From: Emiliania huxleyi CCMP1516
Taxonomy: Eukaryota; Haptophyta; Isochrysidales; Noelaerhabdaceae
Assembly: GCF_000372725.1 (NCBI RefSeq)
Contig: NW_005200738.1
Location: forward strand, 170,732 to 234,731
DNA: 64,000 bases
Direction of reading: 5' to 3'
The position numbers and the translations under genes are program-made. Of this stretch, positions 1-9,173 are shown piece after piece (position 1 is the stretch's first letter; every line of letters begins with the position of its first letter). Below the pieces are notes generated by a model. It was not told where the DNA came from. It saw nothing but the letters and a program-made list of their open reading frames with translations, and did not search any database.

Positions 1-737
1 ATCAACTGGAAAGCTGAACCCTGGGCTTAGACAGAACGGGCGTGGCAGGCTCCAGGGGAGGCCACGCTCTACCCGGGGCGCTAAGGAGGGAAATCGAAAC
101 TGTTGGGCGTCCATCGACAAACAACTCACGAGGACACACCGACAATCCCCCCTCCCCGAGGACCGAACCTTGGCACGTAGCGCACGGGTCATCTCGGAGA
201 GAGAAAGGGGAGGGAAGAGAGGGGGGATAAGGGAGCCGAGATACGCGGGAGTACCCTGGGAGTGAGAGCTCTCATTCATGGTCGCTAGAGACCACCATGG
301 GGAACGGACACCAAGGCACTAACTTCATCACTCATTCACCCCGCGCGATCTAGCAAACCCTGGTCGATGGGTCTTAGGATCGGCGGCCAGCTTCCCACCT
401 AGGGCAGGGAACCCCCGGCGACGCAAGTGTGGCCTACGCGGGTAGGGAAGCCACAGCTAGTACGCGATACAGGGGCTGGGGGGAGTGGGGCGCCCGCGCC
501 AAGGGGGAGAGAATGGAGGGGGGAGAATATGCGTGCTCGTTTTTCTTCTAAAGCATTTTTTTTTTCAAGTCCAAGGCGCCGAGAAATCTGCAGCCGCCAG
601 CCGGGGGGAGGACCTCGCTCCTCGGGGGCCGGCCCCCCCTGGGGCCTGGTCTCGTATATGCGCTAAGGTTATTCCTCTCCTTTTCTTTACTGCTGAGATG
701 AAACAGAGCTCAGAGGAGCAAACCTCACAAGCACAAA
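1..737. other. Gene-poor left edge with a dispersed repeat
   Basis: I see no convincing gene. The stretch from about 340 to 570 resembles, at moderate divergence, the sequence at 15640-15870: both carry a block of the form CAGGGAACCCCC-GCG, then GTACGCGATAC followed by a G-rich CTGGGGG run, then a T-rich tail. This suggests two old copies of one dispersed repeat. Open frames here are short and without recognisable domains. Confidence 0.4.
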
Positions 738-3294
738 TTACATGTGCCACGAGTCGCTCTCGCTTCCCTCTGCATCGCCCCACCGCACCATCGGCTCAGC
801 GGCGTCGCGCGGACGCGCCGCGAGGAACGGCGGCTCCGTGGACTGGAGCCGCGCCGCGCCCAGCGCGTCTCCCGACGCCGACCCCTTGCGGAGCGCCTCG
901 AGCAGCGCCGCGCCCTCGCCGCCGCCGTCGCGGCCGCGAGCGAGGAGCCACGACAGCGCGAGCTGCGCGAGCGGGGCCGCCTCGCCGGCGCTGCCTCCGA
1001 TCCCGAGCGCCGCGAGCGGCGAGGGCGGCTTCTCGGTGTACTTGAGGCCGAAGACCTGCGCACCCTTGTCGACGTAGTCGAGCAGCACCTCGTCCACCGT
1101 CGCGAGCTTGTCCACCTGTTCACGCCTCGAGGTGTGAAGAGAGGACGGCCGCCGCAAGCCCCTCGCCGAGCCGCCGAGTGGGAAGTGTCTAGGACCATGT
1201 TTCGCACGCGCATCGAGTGGGAAGTGTCTAGGAAGTGCCTCAAAAGTGCCTCGGAAGTGTCTAGGATGAGCCTAGGAGTGTCTCGGAAGTGTCTCGGAAG
1301 TGTCTAGGGGGTCCGCCATGTTTCGCTCCAGCGCGTCGGGCCCGAACCACGTCTCGCCGGTCGCGATCTTGTCGATGTCGAGCGAGGGCCGGTTCTGCGC
1401 GACGAAGCCCTTGAATAGCTTGAGCACCTGCTCGGCGGGGCGTGGGGTGGGGTGGGCGTGAGCCGCGCCTCTTCCCGCCTGCTCGATGTCCGTGCCGAGA
1501 GGAGGCGTCTGGCAATGTGTCTCGGGAGCTGTGTGGGGGAGGGGCCTGCTCGATGTCCGACTTGAGCTTCTTCTCGTCGAGCGGGTCGACCTTCTTGGTC
1601 GGGGTGAGGGTGCGCTTGTACTTGCCCGCGGTGATGGTCGAGAAGGAGATCCCCTCGCGCTTCAGCCGCTCGTACACGTTCGGCTGCTCCGTGATGACGC
1701 CGATCGAGCCGAGCACCGCGAAGGGCGACGCGACGAGCCGGTCCGCGACGCACGCCATCATGTAGCCGCCAGAGGCGGCGACCTGCTCGGCGCGCCAGTG
1801 GTGAGGCGGCAGCCGAGATTGGCCGAGATGCGCCGAGGGCTGTCAGGGAATGCCTCCTTGAGAGGAGGTGTCGGAGGTGTCTCGGGAGTGTCGAGGAGGT
1901 GTCTCCGAGGCGTCTTCGAAGCGTCTCGGAGGCGTCTCGGAGGCGTCTCGGAGGCGTCTCGGAGGCGTCTCGGGAGCGACCTGCTCGACGCAGATGGTGA
2001 GGGGCAGCCCCGCCTCCTTGAGGCGAAGCAGCTGCGACGCGGCGAGGCCGTAGCCTGTGACGGTGCCGCCGCCCGTGTTGAGCACGAGAACAACCTCGTC
2101 CGCCCGCTCCTCAGCCTCCGCGCTCGTCAGCACCGCCGTGATCTCCTGCCGGAGCTGCGCCACCTGCGAGGCGGTCACGTCGCCAAAGAACTTGAGCACG
2201 TAGACGTGCTTCGACTTGCTCGCCGCCTCGGTCGCCGCGTCGACCAGCGCGTTGAGCGCGTCGAGGCGGCCGCCGAGCGACTCGCCTGCCGCCGCCGCAG
2301 ACACCGCGCCGCCGCCCTGCCCGCCGGCGACGCCCTTCGCGCGGGAAGAGGAGGGCTGGAGCACGCTCGCGAGGGCGGCGGCCTGGTCCTTGGACACGAT
2401 CTCGGACAGCCTCGCCAGGAAGGAGAGCTCGAGCTCGATCTGCTGCTGCTGCAGCCTCGAGACCTCCTTCATCGCGGCGCTGCTGCCCATCGCGCCTCCC
2501 ATGCGTGCGAATACCTGGGCGCCGCCCGAGAGGAAGCCGCCGCCCTGCTCCTCCCCCTCGGCCGACGCCTCGCCCTCCGCGTGCTTGCTGCCGCCGCCCT
2601 TCCCGCCCCCCTTTGCGAGCAGCTTGTCTGCGCGCACCGCCATCAGCTTCTTCTCGATCTGGGAGGTCAGCCGCTCCTCCTTTTTGCGGTATGCCTTGGT
2701 CGCCTCGAGCACGCGCTCCACAGTCGCCGCGTCCAGCCCGAAGGCGGCGAACTCGGACCCGAACTGCCGCGCCAGCGACTGGCGCGCGCGCTCGCGTGTG
2801 GCGGAAGCGGGAGACACAGACGCCTTTCGCAGCGAGTACTCGAAGGAAGTGAGCTTCTCGTTGAGCTTCTCGATCTGGAGATACTCCTTGGGCTCTCCTC
2901 CCACTCCGAGAGCTTTGGCGAGAGGCGGCGGCAGCATTGGCGCATCATCCGATCCATCCGAGGAGGCGCGGGCACCGGCCGAGACCACGGCGATTGCGGC
3001 GGCGCCCAGCACGCCCGCAGGGACACCCCACGAGATGACGGTCTTGGCGAGGTACAAGCCGAGCTCGTGGACCTCACCACTGCTCAGCCAGGCTGCCTCC
3101 GGTGCAGCGGCGAGCAAAGACGCTGCCTCATCAGCGCGTGCCTCGAGCGCGGGCGGCAGCGCAGCGGCGGCGGCGGCGGCGGCGGAGAGTATTGGACGGC
3201 TCGGAAGGCTTGGCTGCGCAGGAAGCCGGAAAGCGCTGGAGAGGCTGACCAGCGTGAGCAGCGCGAGCGGATAGCGCAGCGCGAACGAGAGCAT
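738..3294 (-). CDS. sohB: SohB-type S49 serine peptidase, probably plastid targeted
   Basis: A membrane-associated serine peptidase of family S49, close to bacterial SohB. Exons on the minus strand: 3294-1981, 1782-1546, 1427-1317 and 1115-738, giving 679 residues. The N-terminus is hydrophobic followed by an Ala-rich stretch, as in a bipartite plastid leader; a second membrane segment lies near WGVPAGVLGAAAIAVVS. After a long coiled, low-complexity insert comes the peptidase domain: YVLKFFGDVTASQVAQLRQE, then GGTVTGYGLAASQL, the nucleophile motif VAASGGYMMACVADR across the first intron, and the catalytic lysine in AGKYKRTLTPTKK. The third exon carries RPSLDIDKIATGETWFGPDA, a SohB hallmark. 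The N-terminal extension is longer than in bacteria. Donors are GT, GC and GC; the exon ends are repeated at the far ends of the introns. It is divergent from the Rieske gene at 3697. Confidence 0.88.
1905..1976. repeat. Intron minisatellite, unit about GGCGTCTCGGA
   Basis: Six or so tandem copies of an 11-base unit lie within intron 1 of the sohB gene (1783-1980). The neighbouring part of the same intron, 1812-1830, has the motif CGAGATTGGCCGAGATGCGC, which recurs in introns of two other genes in this window. Confidence 0.8.
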
Positions 3295-3696
3295 CGTGGC
3301 TCTGGCGCTCCGCGATGACCCTCGCAGGAGGCTTCTTCTCCTGCCTTGCGAGTTGTGTTCCGCGACACTTCCTGCCTTGACACCATTTTCTTCTGTGACT
3401 AGTGTGGGACCTGCGGCGGTACCCGCCTCTGTTGTTCGGGCAGTGAGAGACGCAGGATCTGCACGCGAAGTGTGGGCTCCGCTCCGCATTTGCATTTTGG
3501 TTTTGATGCTCCTGTGTTCCGCGGTGTTGATGCTCTCCTGTGTTGTGTTCCGCGACACCTCTTGCGTTGACGCGAGTTCTTCTGTGATTGGGGGGGCTGT
3601 TTTGTTTTGTAGCTACTCCCGGATCCACTCCCCCACGCCCGTTCGGTATGAGCTCTCTTGCTTTACAAAAGAAGAAAAACTTGCCGGTTCTACGCC
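3295..3696. promoter_or_regulatory. Divergent intergenic region between sohB and the Rieske gene
   Basis: About 400 bp separate two head-to-head start codons (3294 minus, 3697 plus), so this must hold both 5' UTRs and promoters. It is noticeably richer in T and A than the coding DNA on either side. It contains two similar runs with TGTGTTCCGCGACAC near 3355 and 3545. I see no TATA element that I would defend. Confidence 0.5.
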
Positions 3697-5392
3697 ATGT
3701 TCGCCGCAGCGGCAGCGGCAGCAATCGCTAGCCCTAGATATTCGCAGCCACGCAGGCACGGCATCGACAGCGGCGGCAGCAGCGGCGGCAGCAGCGGCGG
3801 CAGCAACGGCCTCGGTGGCTGCTTCATCGGCGGCAGCAGCAGCTCCAGTGCACTTCTCGCCGGCCGGCGTGCTGCGATCACGACCGGCATTGGCTGCGCG
3901 CTGAGCTCGGGCGCACCCGCGGCCGCCGCCCGCAAGCCATCGCCGCCGCAGCCTGTCACCGACCGGAACGGTGCGGGCGTCACCGAGACGGCCTGGCTCT
4001 CGGCTGACCACTCGCGCGCGGAGCTCGTGCTCGGCCTGGACGGCGAGCCCTACTTCCTGCTGACCGAGACTGTCCGGCCGGCCGCCGGCTCGGAGGGCGA
4101 GGCTGCGCCTCCGACCCGCCGACTCCTCGAGTACGCAATCAAGGCGGAGTGCACGCACCTGGGCTGCCTCGTGCAGGAGGACGTGGCGCTGCTGGCCGGG
4201 CCGGGCGGGTTTGCGTGCCCGTGCCACGGCTCAAAGTACGACGCGACCGGAGCCGTCACGCGCGGCCCCGCCCCCGCCCCCCTTGGCATCGCCCGCGTGA
4301 CCGCCCGCGAGCCCGACGGCGCGCTGCTGATGAGCGCGTGGGAGGGAGACGACCCGCGACGGAGGGCTGCCGCGGGCGGCGGGGCGCAGCCGCTCGCGCT
4401 CGCGCCGCCCGCTCCGGGGGTCCGCCGCGAGGGGAGGCCGCTGCAGCTGCACGCCTCCGCTCCGCGCCGCGCGCCGCCGCCCGTCGCGCGGGCGGGCAGC
4501 CGAGTCACGGTCGAGGTGGACTTGGGCAGGGAGGGGGAGCCGGCGGGGCTGCAAAAGCTCAGCTTCTCGCCGAAGCTCGACCGCTCCGACTTTGTGCTTC
4601 TCGAGCTCGCCCTCCCGCTCGGCATGCTCATCGAGGAGACGGCGGACGGAGACATCGTCGTCAACGGGGCGATGCCGGGCTACAGCGCCGCCGGAGGGTG
4701 CCCAGAGAGAGGGGAGCAGCGCCCGCCTCGCACACGTCGCGCCTCCTCACACCTCCAGCCCCGCCACCACTCTCTTGACGCCTCCCGCCCGGAGCAGGTA
4801 CGAGGAGCCAGACCGCGTGCTGCCGGGCGACATCGTGCGCGCCGTCACCGCGTACCGGCAGATCCTGGCGGGAGCACCAATGTGGCAGCAGGCGCCGCAA
4901 CCACGCAACCGCCGCCCCCGGCCACCGACCCGCTGCCCACAGCGCCACTGCCCACTGCCCACAGCCGCTGCCCACAGCCCGCCGCCCACAGCCCGCCGCC
5001 CGCCGGCCCACCCCCCGACCCGCTGCGCGCAGCTGGCCTCGTACACCCCCGTGGGCAAGCTCGAGACCAAGCGGCTCATCTTTCGGACCGAGGGCGCCAC
5101 CTTTGCGGACGTGCGCGGCGCCATCGCCTCGCACCGCGAGGACGACGGCGGCAATGGAGTCGTGACGCTGGTGCTCGAGCGGGCGGTCAGCGCGAGCACG
5201 CCGCTCAACCAGACGCGCGACACCGAGCCGCCGAGGCTCGAGCCGCTCTCCGACGTCATCCTGCGCGACCTCAAGAAGAAGCGCGTGGAGGACGACCTGA
5301 CCAAGCAGGTGGAGGGCATGTCCGCGGCGGAGCGCACACAGAGGCTGCTCGACCTCGGCTTCGACGTACCACCGCCGGACCCGGAGGAGTAG
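3697..5392 (+). CDS. Rieske [2Fe-2S] domain joined to a PDZ-like domain, plastid type
   Basis: Exons 3697-4697, 4798-4891 and 5033-5392 give 484 residues. The first ATG that fits is 3697; the leader is Ala/Ser/Gly rich. The Rieske domain has both ligand boxes, CTHLGC and CPCHGSKYD, followed by RGPAPAPL, as in PetC of the cytochrome b6f complex. The reading frame then continues through a Pro/Ala linker into a PDZ-like module: [20 protein letters not shown] joined by splicing to [16 protein letters not shown], and [20 protein letters not shown]. It ends in an acidic tail. No stop codon separates the parts, so fusion is the simplest reading; two genes merged by an unrecognised intergenic region at about 4390-4500 is the alternative. 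The second intron (4892-5032) starts with GC, has a CCCACAGC-type minisatellite, and is a multiple of three, so its retention would be silent. Confidence 0.72.
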
Positions 5393-7029
5393 AAAGGCAG
5401 GTAGTCGTAGTGACTAGTAGTGAACTCTCGAGAGTACTAGGATGATGTCGTTTTGGCGGAGCGTGTGAGACGTTCGTCGTCTACGTCTCCCGTCCTTCGA
5501 TGAGTTCAGAAGCGAGAAGAAAACCCGTCGTCCACCCAGCACTTTGGAGTGCAGTTGGTAAGGCTCGATGGTAAGGCGTAAGCGCACCCGCCCCGCGCAC
5601 GCCCAGATCCCACAGAAGGGGGGCCGCGGGGAGCTCGTAAAAGCAAAACGAGGATAAATCAAAAAAGAATTCTATCATATGAGCCCCTCTCACAGCAGGC
5701 CGACTGCACGCTAAAGGCTACACGCTCGCACACCACTTGCAGAGTGGCTCTCCCAGGCGCTCACCCCACCCGGAGGCACGCCAGGCCCCGGGCAGCCGGC
5801 CGTCACTCGCCTAACCCTAAGCGCCTAAGCGGCCTAAGCGGGGGGTGCTTAGGGTGCTTAGGCGCTTAGGCGGCCCTTGCGAGCGTGGCGGCGTCGTAAT
5901 ACAAGTGACTCCGATGGCAATCATGATGCCCCTGCTAGTGTCATCGCTCAGAGAGTAGCCTCACGCACGTCCACTGTCTACCACTGGCCCTGGTCGCACA
6001 CTGCCACTGAGCTGCGCGGTCGCAGGCTGGTGCGGGAACTCAGCATCAGGTCGATTCGAGGAAGATCGCGGAAGGTCGAGTCGAGGAAGAGAACAAGATC
6101 AGGGGCGGGTCCGGTAGACCGGTCCGCGGCGCCATATGCGTGGCAAAGGACGCGAAAGGTACAAGTGATCGAAGAAAGAGTGGACCTGAGTAACAACATG
6201 CCGCGTCCCGTGCCCGAGTTCATTTTATCAAACAACATGACGGTTCCAAATGATGGGAGTGGGCGTCAGAAGAGTTGTTCTCGCGAGAGGTGAGCTTGAT
6301 AAACTCGAGGGGCCAAAATACGCCGCGAGGAGAGCGGAACTGCGCCGAGAGGCAGGAGAAGCCGCGAGAGCAAGGGACCGACAGGCGGCGGTGGCGCTGC
6401 AGAACGAGGCAGAGGAGAGCGGCGCGACAGAGGAAGAAGCGACAGGAGGGAGAACGACGAGAGTACAGTAGGAAGACCGCGGGGTGGCATGAGGGTTGCA
6501 GCGAGAATCGGCGACAGACTGCGAAGAGAGATAGGAAGAGGCAGACGCCCAAGGGTGGGCGACGGCTAGCACCACACTCCCCTCTCCTTAAAAAATCCCT
6601 GTGTGGTGGCGGTGTACCGTCCTCCCATCCCTCCCTTGATTGTCTGTTTTCTTTCTTCTCAGGATGTGTGTGGCAGCCACGTTGGCTGAGCGGTGTCTTG
6701 TCTTGTGGTTCTGTGCGTCGCTCCTGTGTGACCGTCATCGCCCGTCCTGCGTCCACCCATACCGCGTTGGTGTCCCAATCAATCTATCAAAGCTACTCGA
6801 GTACTTGGCGCACGGTACTCGAGCACGAGGTCTCGCGGTTTATACTCACATGATATGACTATCATGCAACAGTACAACATGGGTCCACGCCCCGGCCGGG
6901 CGCCAGACAGACCTCTGCCGGCACCCCACACGCGCCCTCCGCGCCCTCCGCGCCCCACACACCGAGCGGGGCGCACGCCGCCCGATCGCCGCCGCCGCTG
7001 CACGCCCCCCCACGCCCAGGCACCGGCGC
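5393..7029. other. Gene-poor stretch with hairpin and dispersed repeat
   Basis: No gene is supported. At 5817-5830 and 5857-5870 an inverted repeat CTAAGCGCCTAAGC forms a strong hairpin. From about 6430 to 6660 lies a copy of a dispersed repeat that recurs at 15170-15420, sharing ACGACGAGAG, GGTTGCAGCGAGAATCGGCG, GACTGCGAAGAGAGATAGG and CCGTCCTCCCATCCCTCCC. A short open frame at 6250-6471 runs into this repeat with a charged C-terminus, but I cannot show that it is a gene. Confidence 0.5.
6430..6660 (+). repeat. Dispersed repeat, copy 1
   Basis: Closely similar to 15170-15420, in the same orientation, including the ending in which a C/T-rich block CCTCCCATCCCTCCCTT is followed by TGTCTGTTTTCTTTC. 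The C/T-rich ending alone also occurs near 18290-18335. I see no terminal inverted repeats, so the family type is unknown. Confidence 0.75.
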
Positions 7030-7275
7030 CTACTCGTCATCGCCGTCCGAGCCAGCGCAATCGGACAAGTCGAGGCCGTTGAATCGTGCCTCGCGTGCCA
7101 GCCCCTGCAGCCGGTTGAACTCCTTGTAGAAGCGGCGGAACTGCGCGCCCGAACGCGTGGGGGCCACTTTGCTGGCCTCCCAGTTGGTCGGCGGCACACC
7201 CTCACTCGCAGCCGCCTTTGTATGCTTGCGGGTGTTCGTCAGTCCGCTCTTACACGGACACGGCTCAGTGCCGCT
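7030..7275 (-). CDS. C-terminal coding fragment, unknown function
   Basis: Minus-strand reading from about 7275 to the TAG at 7032-7030 gives a sequence that looks like real protein: PCPCKSGLTNTRKHTKAAAS, PPTNWEASKVAPTRSGAQFR, RFYKEFNRLQGLAREARFNG and an acidic end GSDGDDE. It lacks a start codon and an upstream exon I can place, because the frame closes about 30 bases before PCPCKSG. It may be the last exon of a gene, or a remnant of a mobile element. I do not recognise the family. Confidence 0.35.
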   Translation of the reverse strand, partial: SGTEPCPCKSGLTNTRKHTKAAASEGVPPTNWEASKVAPTRSGAQFRRFYKEFNRLQGLAREARFNGLDLSDCAGSDGDDE

Positions 7276-7541
7276 TCAATCTGATGCGGCCGGGATATCA
7301 ATTCGCAAAGATCGTTTCGCTGCGACTGACATGGACGCCCAAGTGATGCACTCGGAACGGGCTGGGGGCCAGTCCTGCGACGGCAGCTTCAGCCTCATCA
7401 CGCGAACTTTTTCGTGTGCTTGTTATCGTCATCCGAGTGAACTTTTTCGTGTGCTTGTTATCGTCATCCGAGTAGGTGTATGCAAACCCGCCGAAGAACA
7501 GTTGAGGACCGAGTCGAACTCGAGCTGTGCACATATTGCAG

Positions 7542-7740
7542 GGTGAGGTCGAGGACTGCAAGATCTGCCGGCCGGCTCAGGTCACGCGGATCACAGAGGG
7601 GCCGGGCATGTCCTTCCACCGCAGGGTGCTGCTGACCAAAGAGGAGCACGGCGCGCTCAAGGACTACCAGCTCCTGCCGCGGCTGTCTCGCCTCCTCGCC
7701 CGCCGCAAGCATTGCAGATTTGATCGATACGCATTTTGCC
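7542..7740 (+). CDS. Possible exon, unknown
   Basis: Plus-strand frame with protein-like composition: EVEDCKICRPAQVTRITEGP, then GMSFHRRVLLTKEEHGALKD and YQLLPRLSRLLARRK. It has neither a defined start nor a stop, and it abuts on its right the minus-strand J-domain-like fragment. I do not recognise it; it may be a remnant exon. Confidence 0.25.
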
Positions 7741-8281
7741 TCCGCCGGAATCTGGAACGCTGCCCGGCTCGCGCGCGGAATCGTGACTGGTGCAACCTCG
7801 GAGAGCTCCAAATACGCCGGCCTCGCGCCGACTCCGCCGCTGGGCCACACTATGTCGAGGTCGGCACTGCACAGCTCACTCGACGCAAACGGACCGAGAG
7901 ACAAGAGCGGCTCGCGCCGCGGCGGTGGCAGTGGAGGCGCGCCCGCCGCAGCCACGGCCGCTTGCCGCTCCGCCTCCTCCGCGGTCGCCTTCTCCACTGC
8001 CGCCCTCGCCGCCACCGCCGCCGTGGCAGCCTCCTGCGCCTGCACGCGCTGAGTCTGCTCAAGCTTCAGCTCTCGCAAAGCCTCCACTACCCACGTCCCT
8101 GGCGGAGCGACACCGCGCTCAATCGCATCGGCATACGCAGCGCAGCTGTCAGGTTCAGCCAGCACGGCTCGAGCCTCGACCAGCCGCTTTGCTGCAGCAT
8201 CGCATCCGGCGCGGTTCTCGACTACTGGCCTGAGGTCATGCTCGGAGAGGAAGCGGAGAAGGCCGACGTGGCCTTTGTGAC
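7741..8281 (-). pseudogene. Fragment related to the adjacent J-domain protein
   Basis: The minus-strand translation has GCDAAAKRLVEARAVLAEPD and YADAIERGVAPPGTWVVEAL, which aligns with GCLAASKRLNEARDVLKDPF and ending DEIERARGAAPKGPWEKDAL in the gene at 8285-11269. That part follows the J-domain HPD helix in the neighbour. Here the HPD region and everything before it is missing; only RRHKGHVGLL lies upstream. It reads as a truncated tandem duplicate directly downstream of the intact gene. After the shared part it continues with an Ala/Glu-rich segment and a beta-like stretch ELCSADLDIVWPSG that the neighbour lacks. Confidence 0.5.
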
Positions 8282-8284
8282 GCC

Positions 8285-9016
8285 TTAGTCACGCCAATCC
8301 TTCATTCCTTCCTGGATTGGTTTCGCCTCGTTGCTCAGAGCAGCAATGGTTTTGATGCTGGCCATGACGCCGTCGAAGAACTTTTCGTGCATTTGCTTGG
8401 GCCGAAGCGCAATCTGATATTCGCAAAGGTTGATCGCGTCACTCAGTTTCGCGAAACGACCCTTCAGAAACCTTCGCTCGAACGACCCTTCAAAAACCCT
8501 CGCTAGAAACTCTTCGTCGTGCTCTGCCTTTTGTTCAAGGAGATCAGCCGCTCTGTTGAAGCACTTGAGCGCCGCGTCCCAGTCCTTCTCATCGAGGAGC
8601 ACCCTGCCCGCCTTGTACGACGCAGGCACGGACGCCGGGGTCCCCGGGGGCACGTCGATCATGTCTTCGTCACTGATGGTCCGGACTCCCATGTTTTCGA
8701 GAGTGGACACCGGCAGGGAGTGGAGAACGATTTCTGACGCCTCCGCCTCTGCCGTTGCCTTGGCCTCCGCCTCTGCCGTTGCCTTGGCCTCCGCCTCCAT
8801 CCGGTGTGCAGCCCGTCGTGCCTGCACCTTCCCCAGCTCTTGAAGGGCGTCCTTTTCCCACGGGCCCTTAGGAGCAGCACCGCGCGCGCGCTCAATCTCA
8901 TCGACATGCTCAGCGCAGCGGAACGGGTCTTTGAGCACATCGCGAGCCTCGTTGAGCCGCTTCGATGCTGCTAAGCAGCCCGCCTCCACCTCCACCTCCA
9001 CCTCCACTTCCACCTC

Positions 9017-9049
<33 letters not shown>

Positions 9050-9140
9050 CTCCGCCTCCGCCTCCGCCTCCGCCTCCGCCTCCTCCGCCTCCGCCTCCGC
9101 CGCCGCCGCCCCCTCTGCCTCCGCCGCCGCCGCCCCCTCT

Positions 9141-9173
<33 letters not shown>

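Noticed and set aside
485-1307. Long plus-strand frames over the 3' part of the sohB gene
   Set aside because: They are antisense shadows caused by high GC; the minus-strand frame has family motifs and they have none.
1486-3318. 610-codon plus-strand frame
   Set aside because: It lies antisense to the sohB coding sequence, is Arg/Ala rich and has no domain.
6220-6756. 178-codon minus-strand frame
   Set aside because: It lies within the dispersed repeat and its composition follows the C/T-rich block; not conserved in the second copy.
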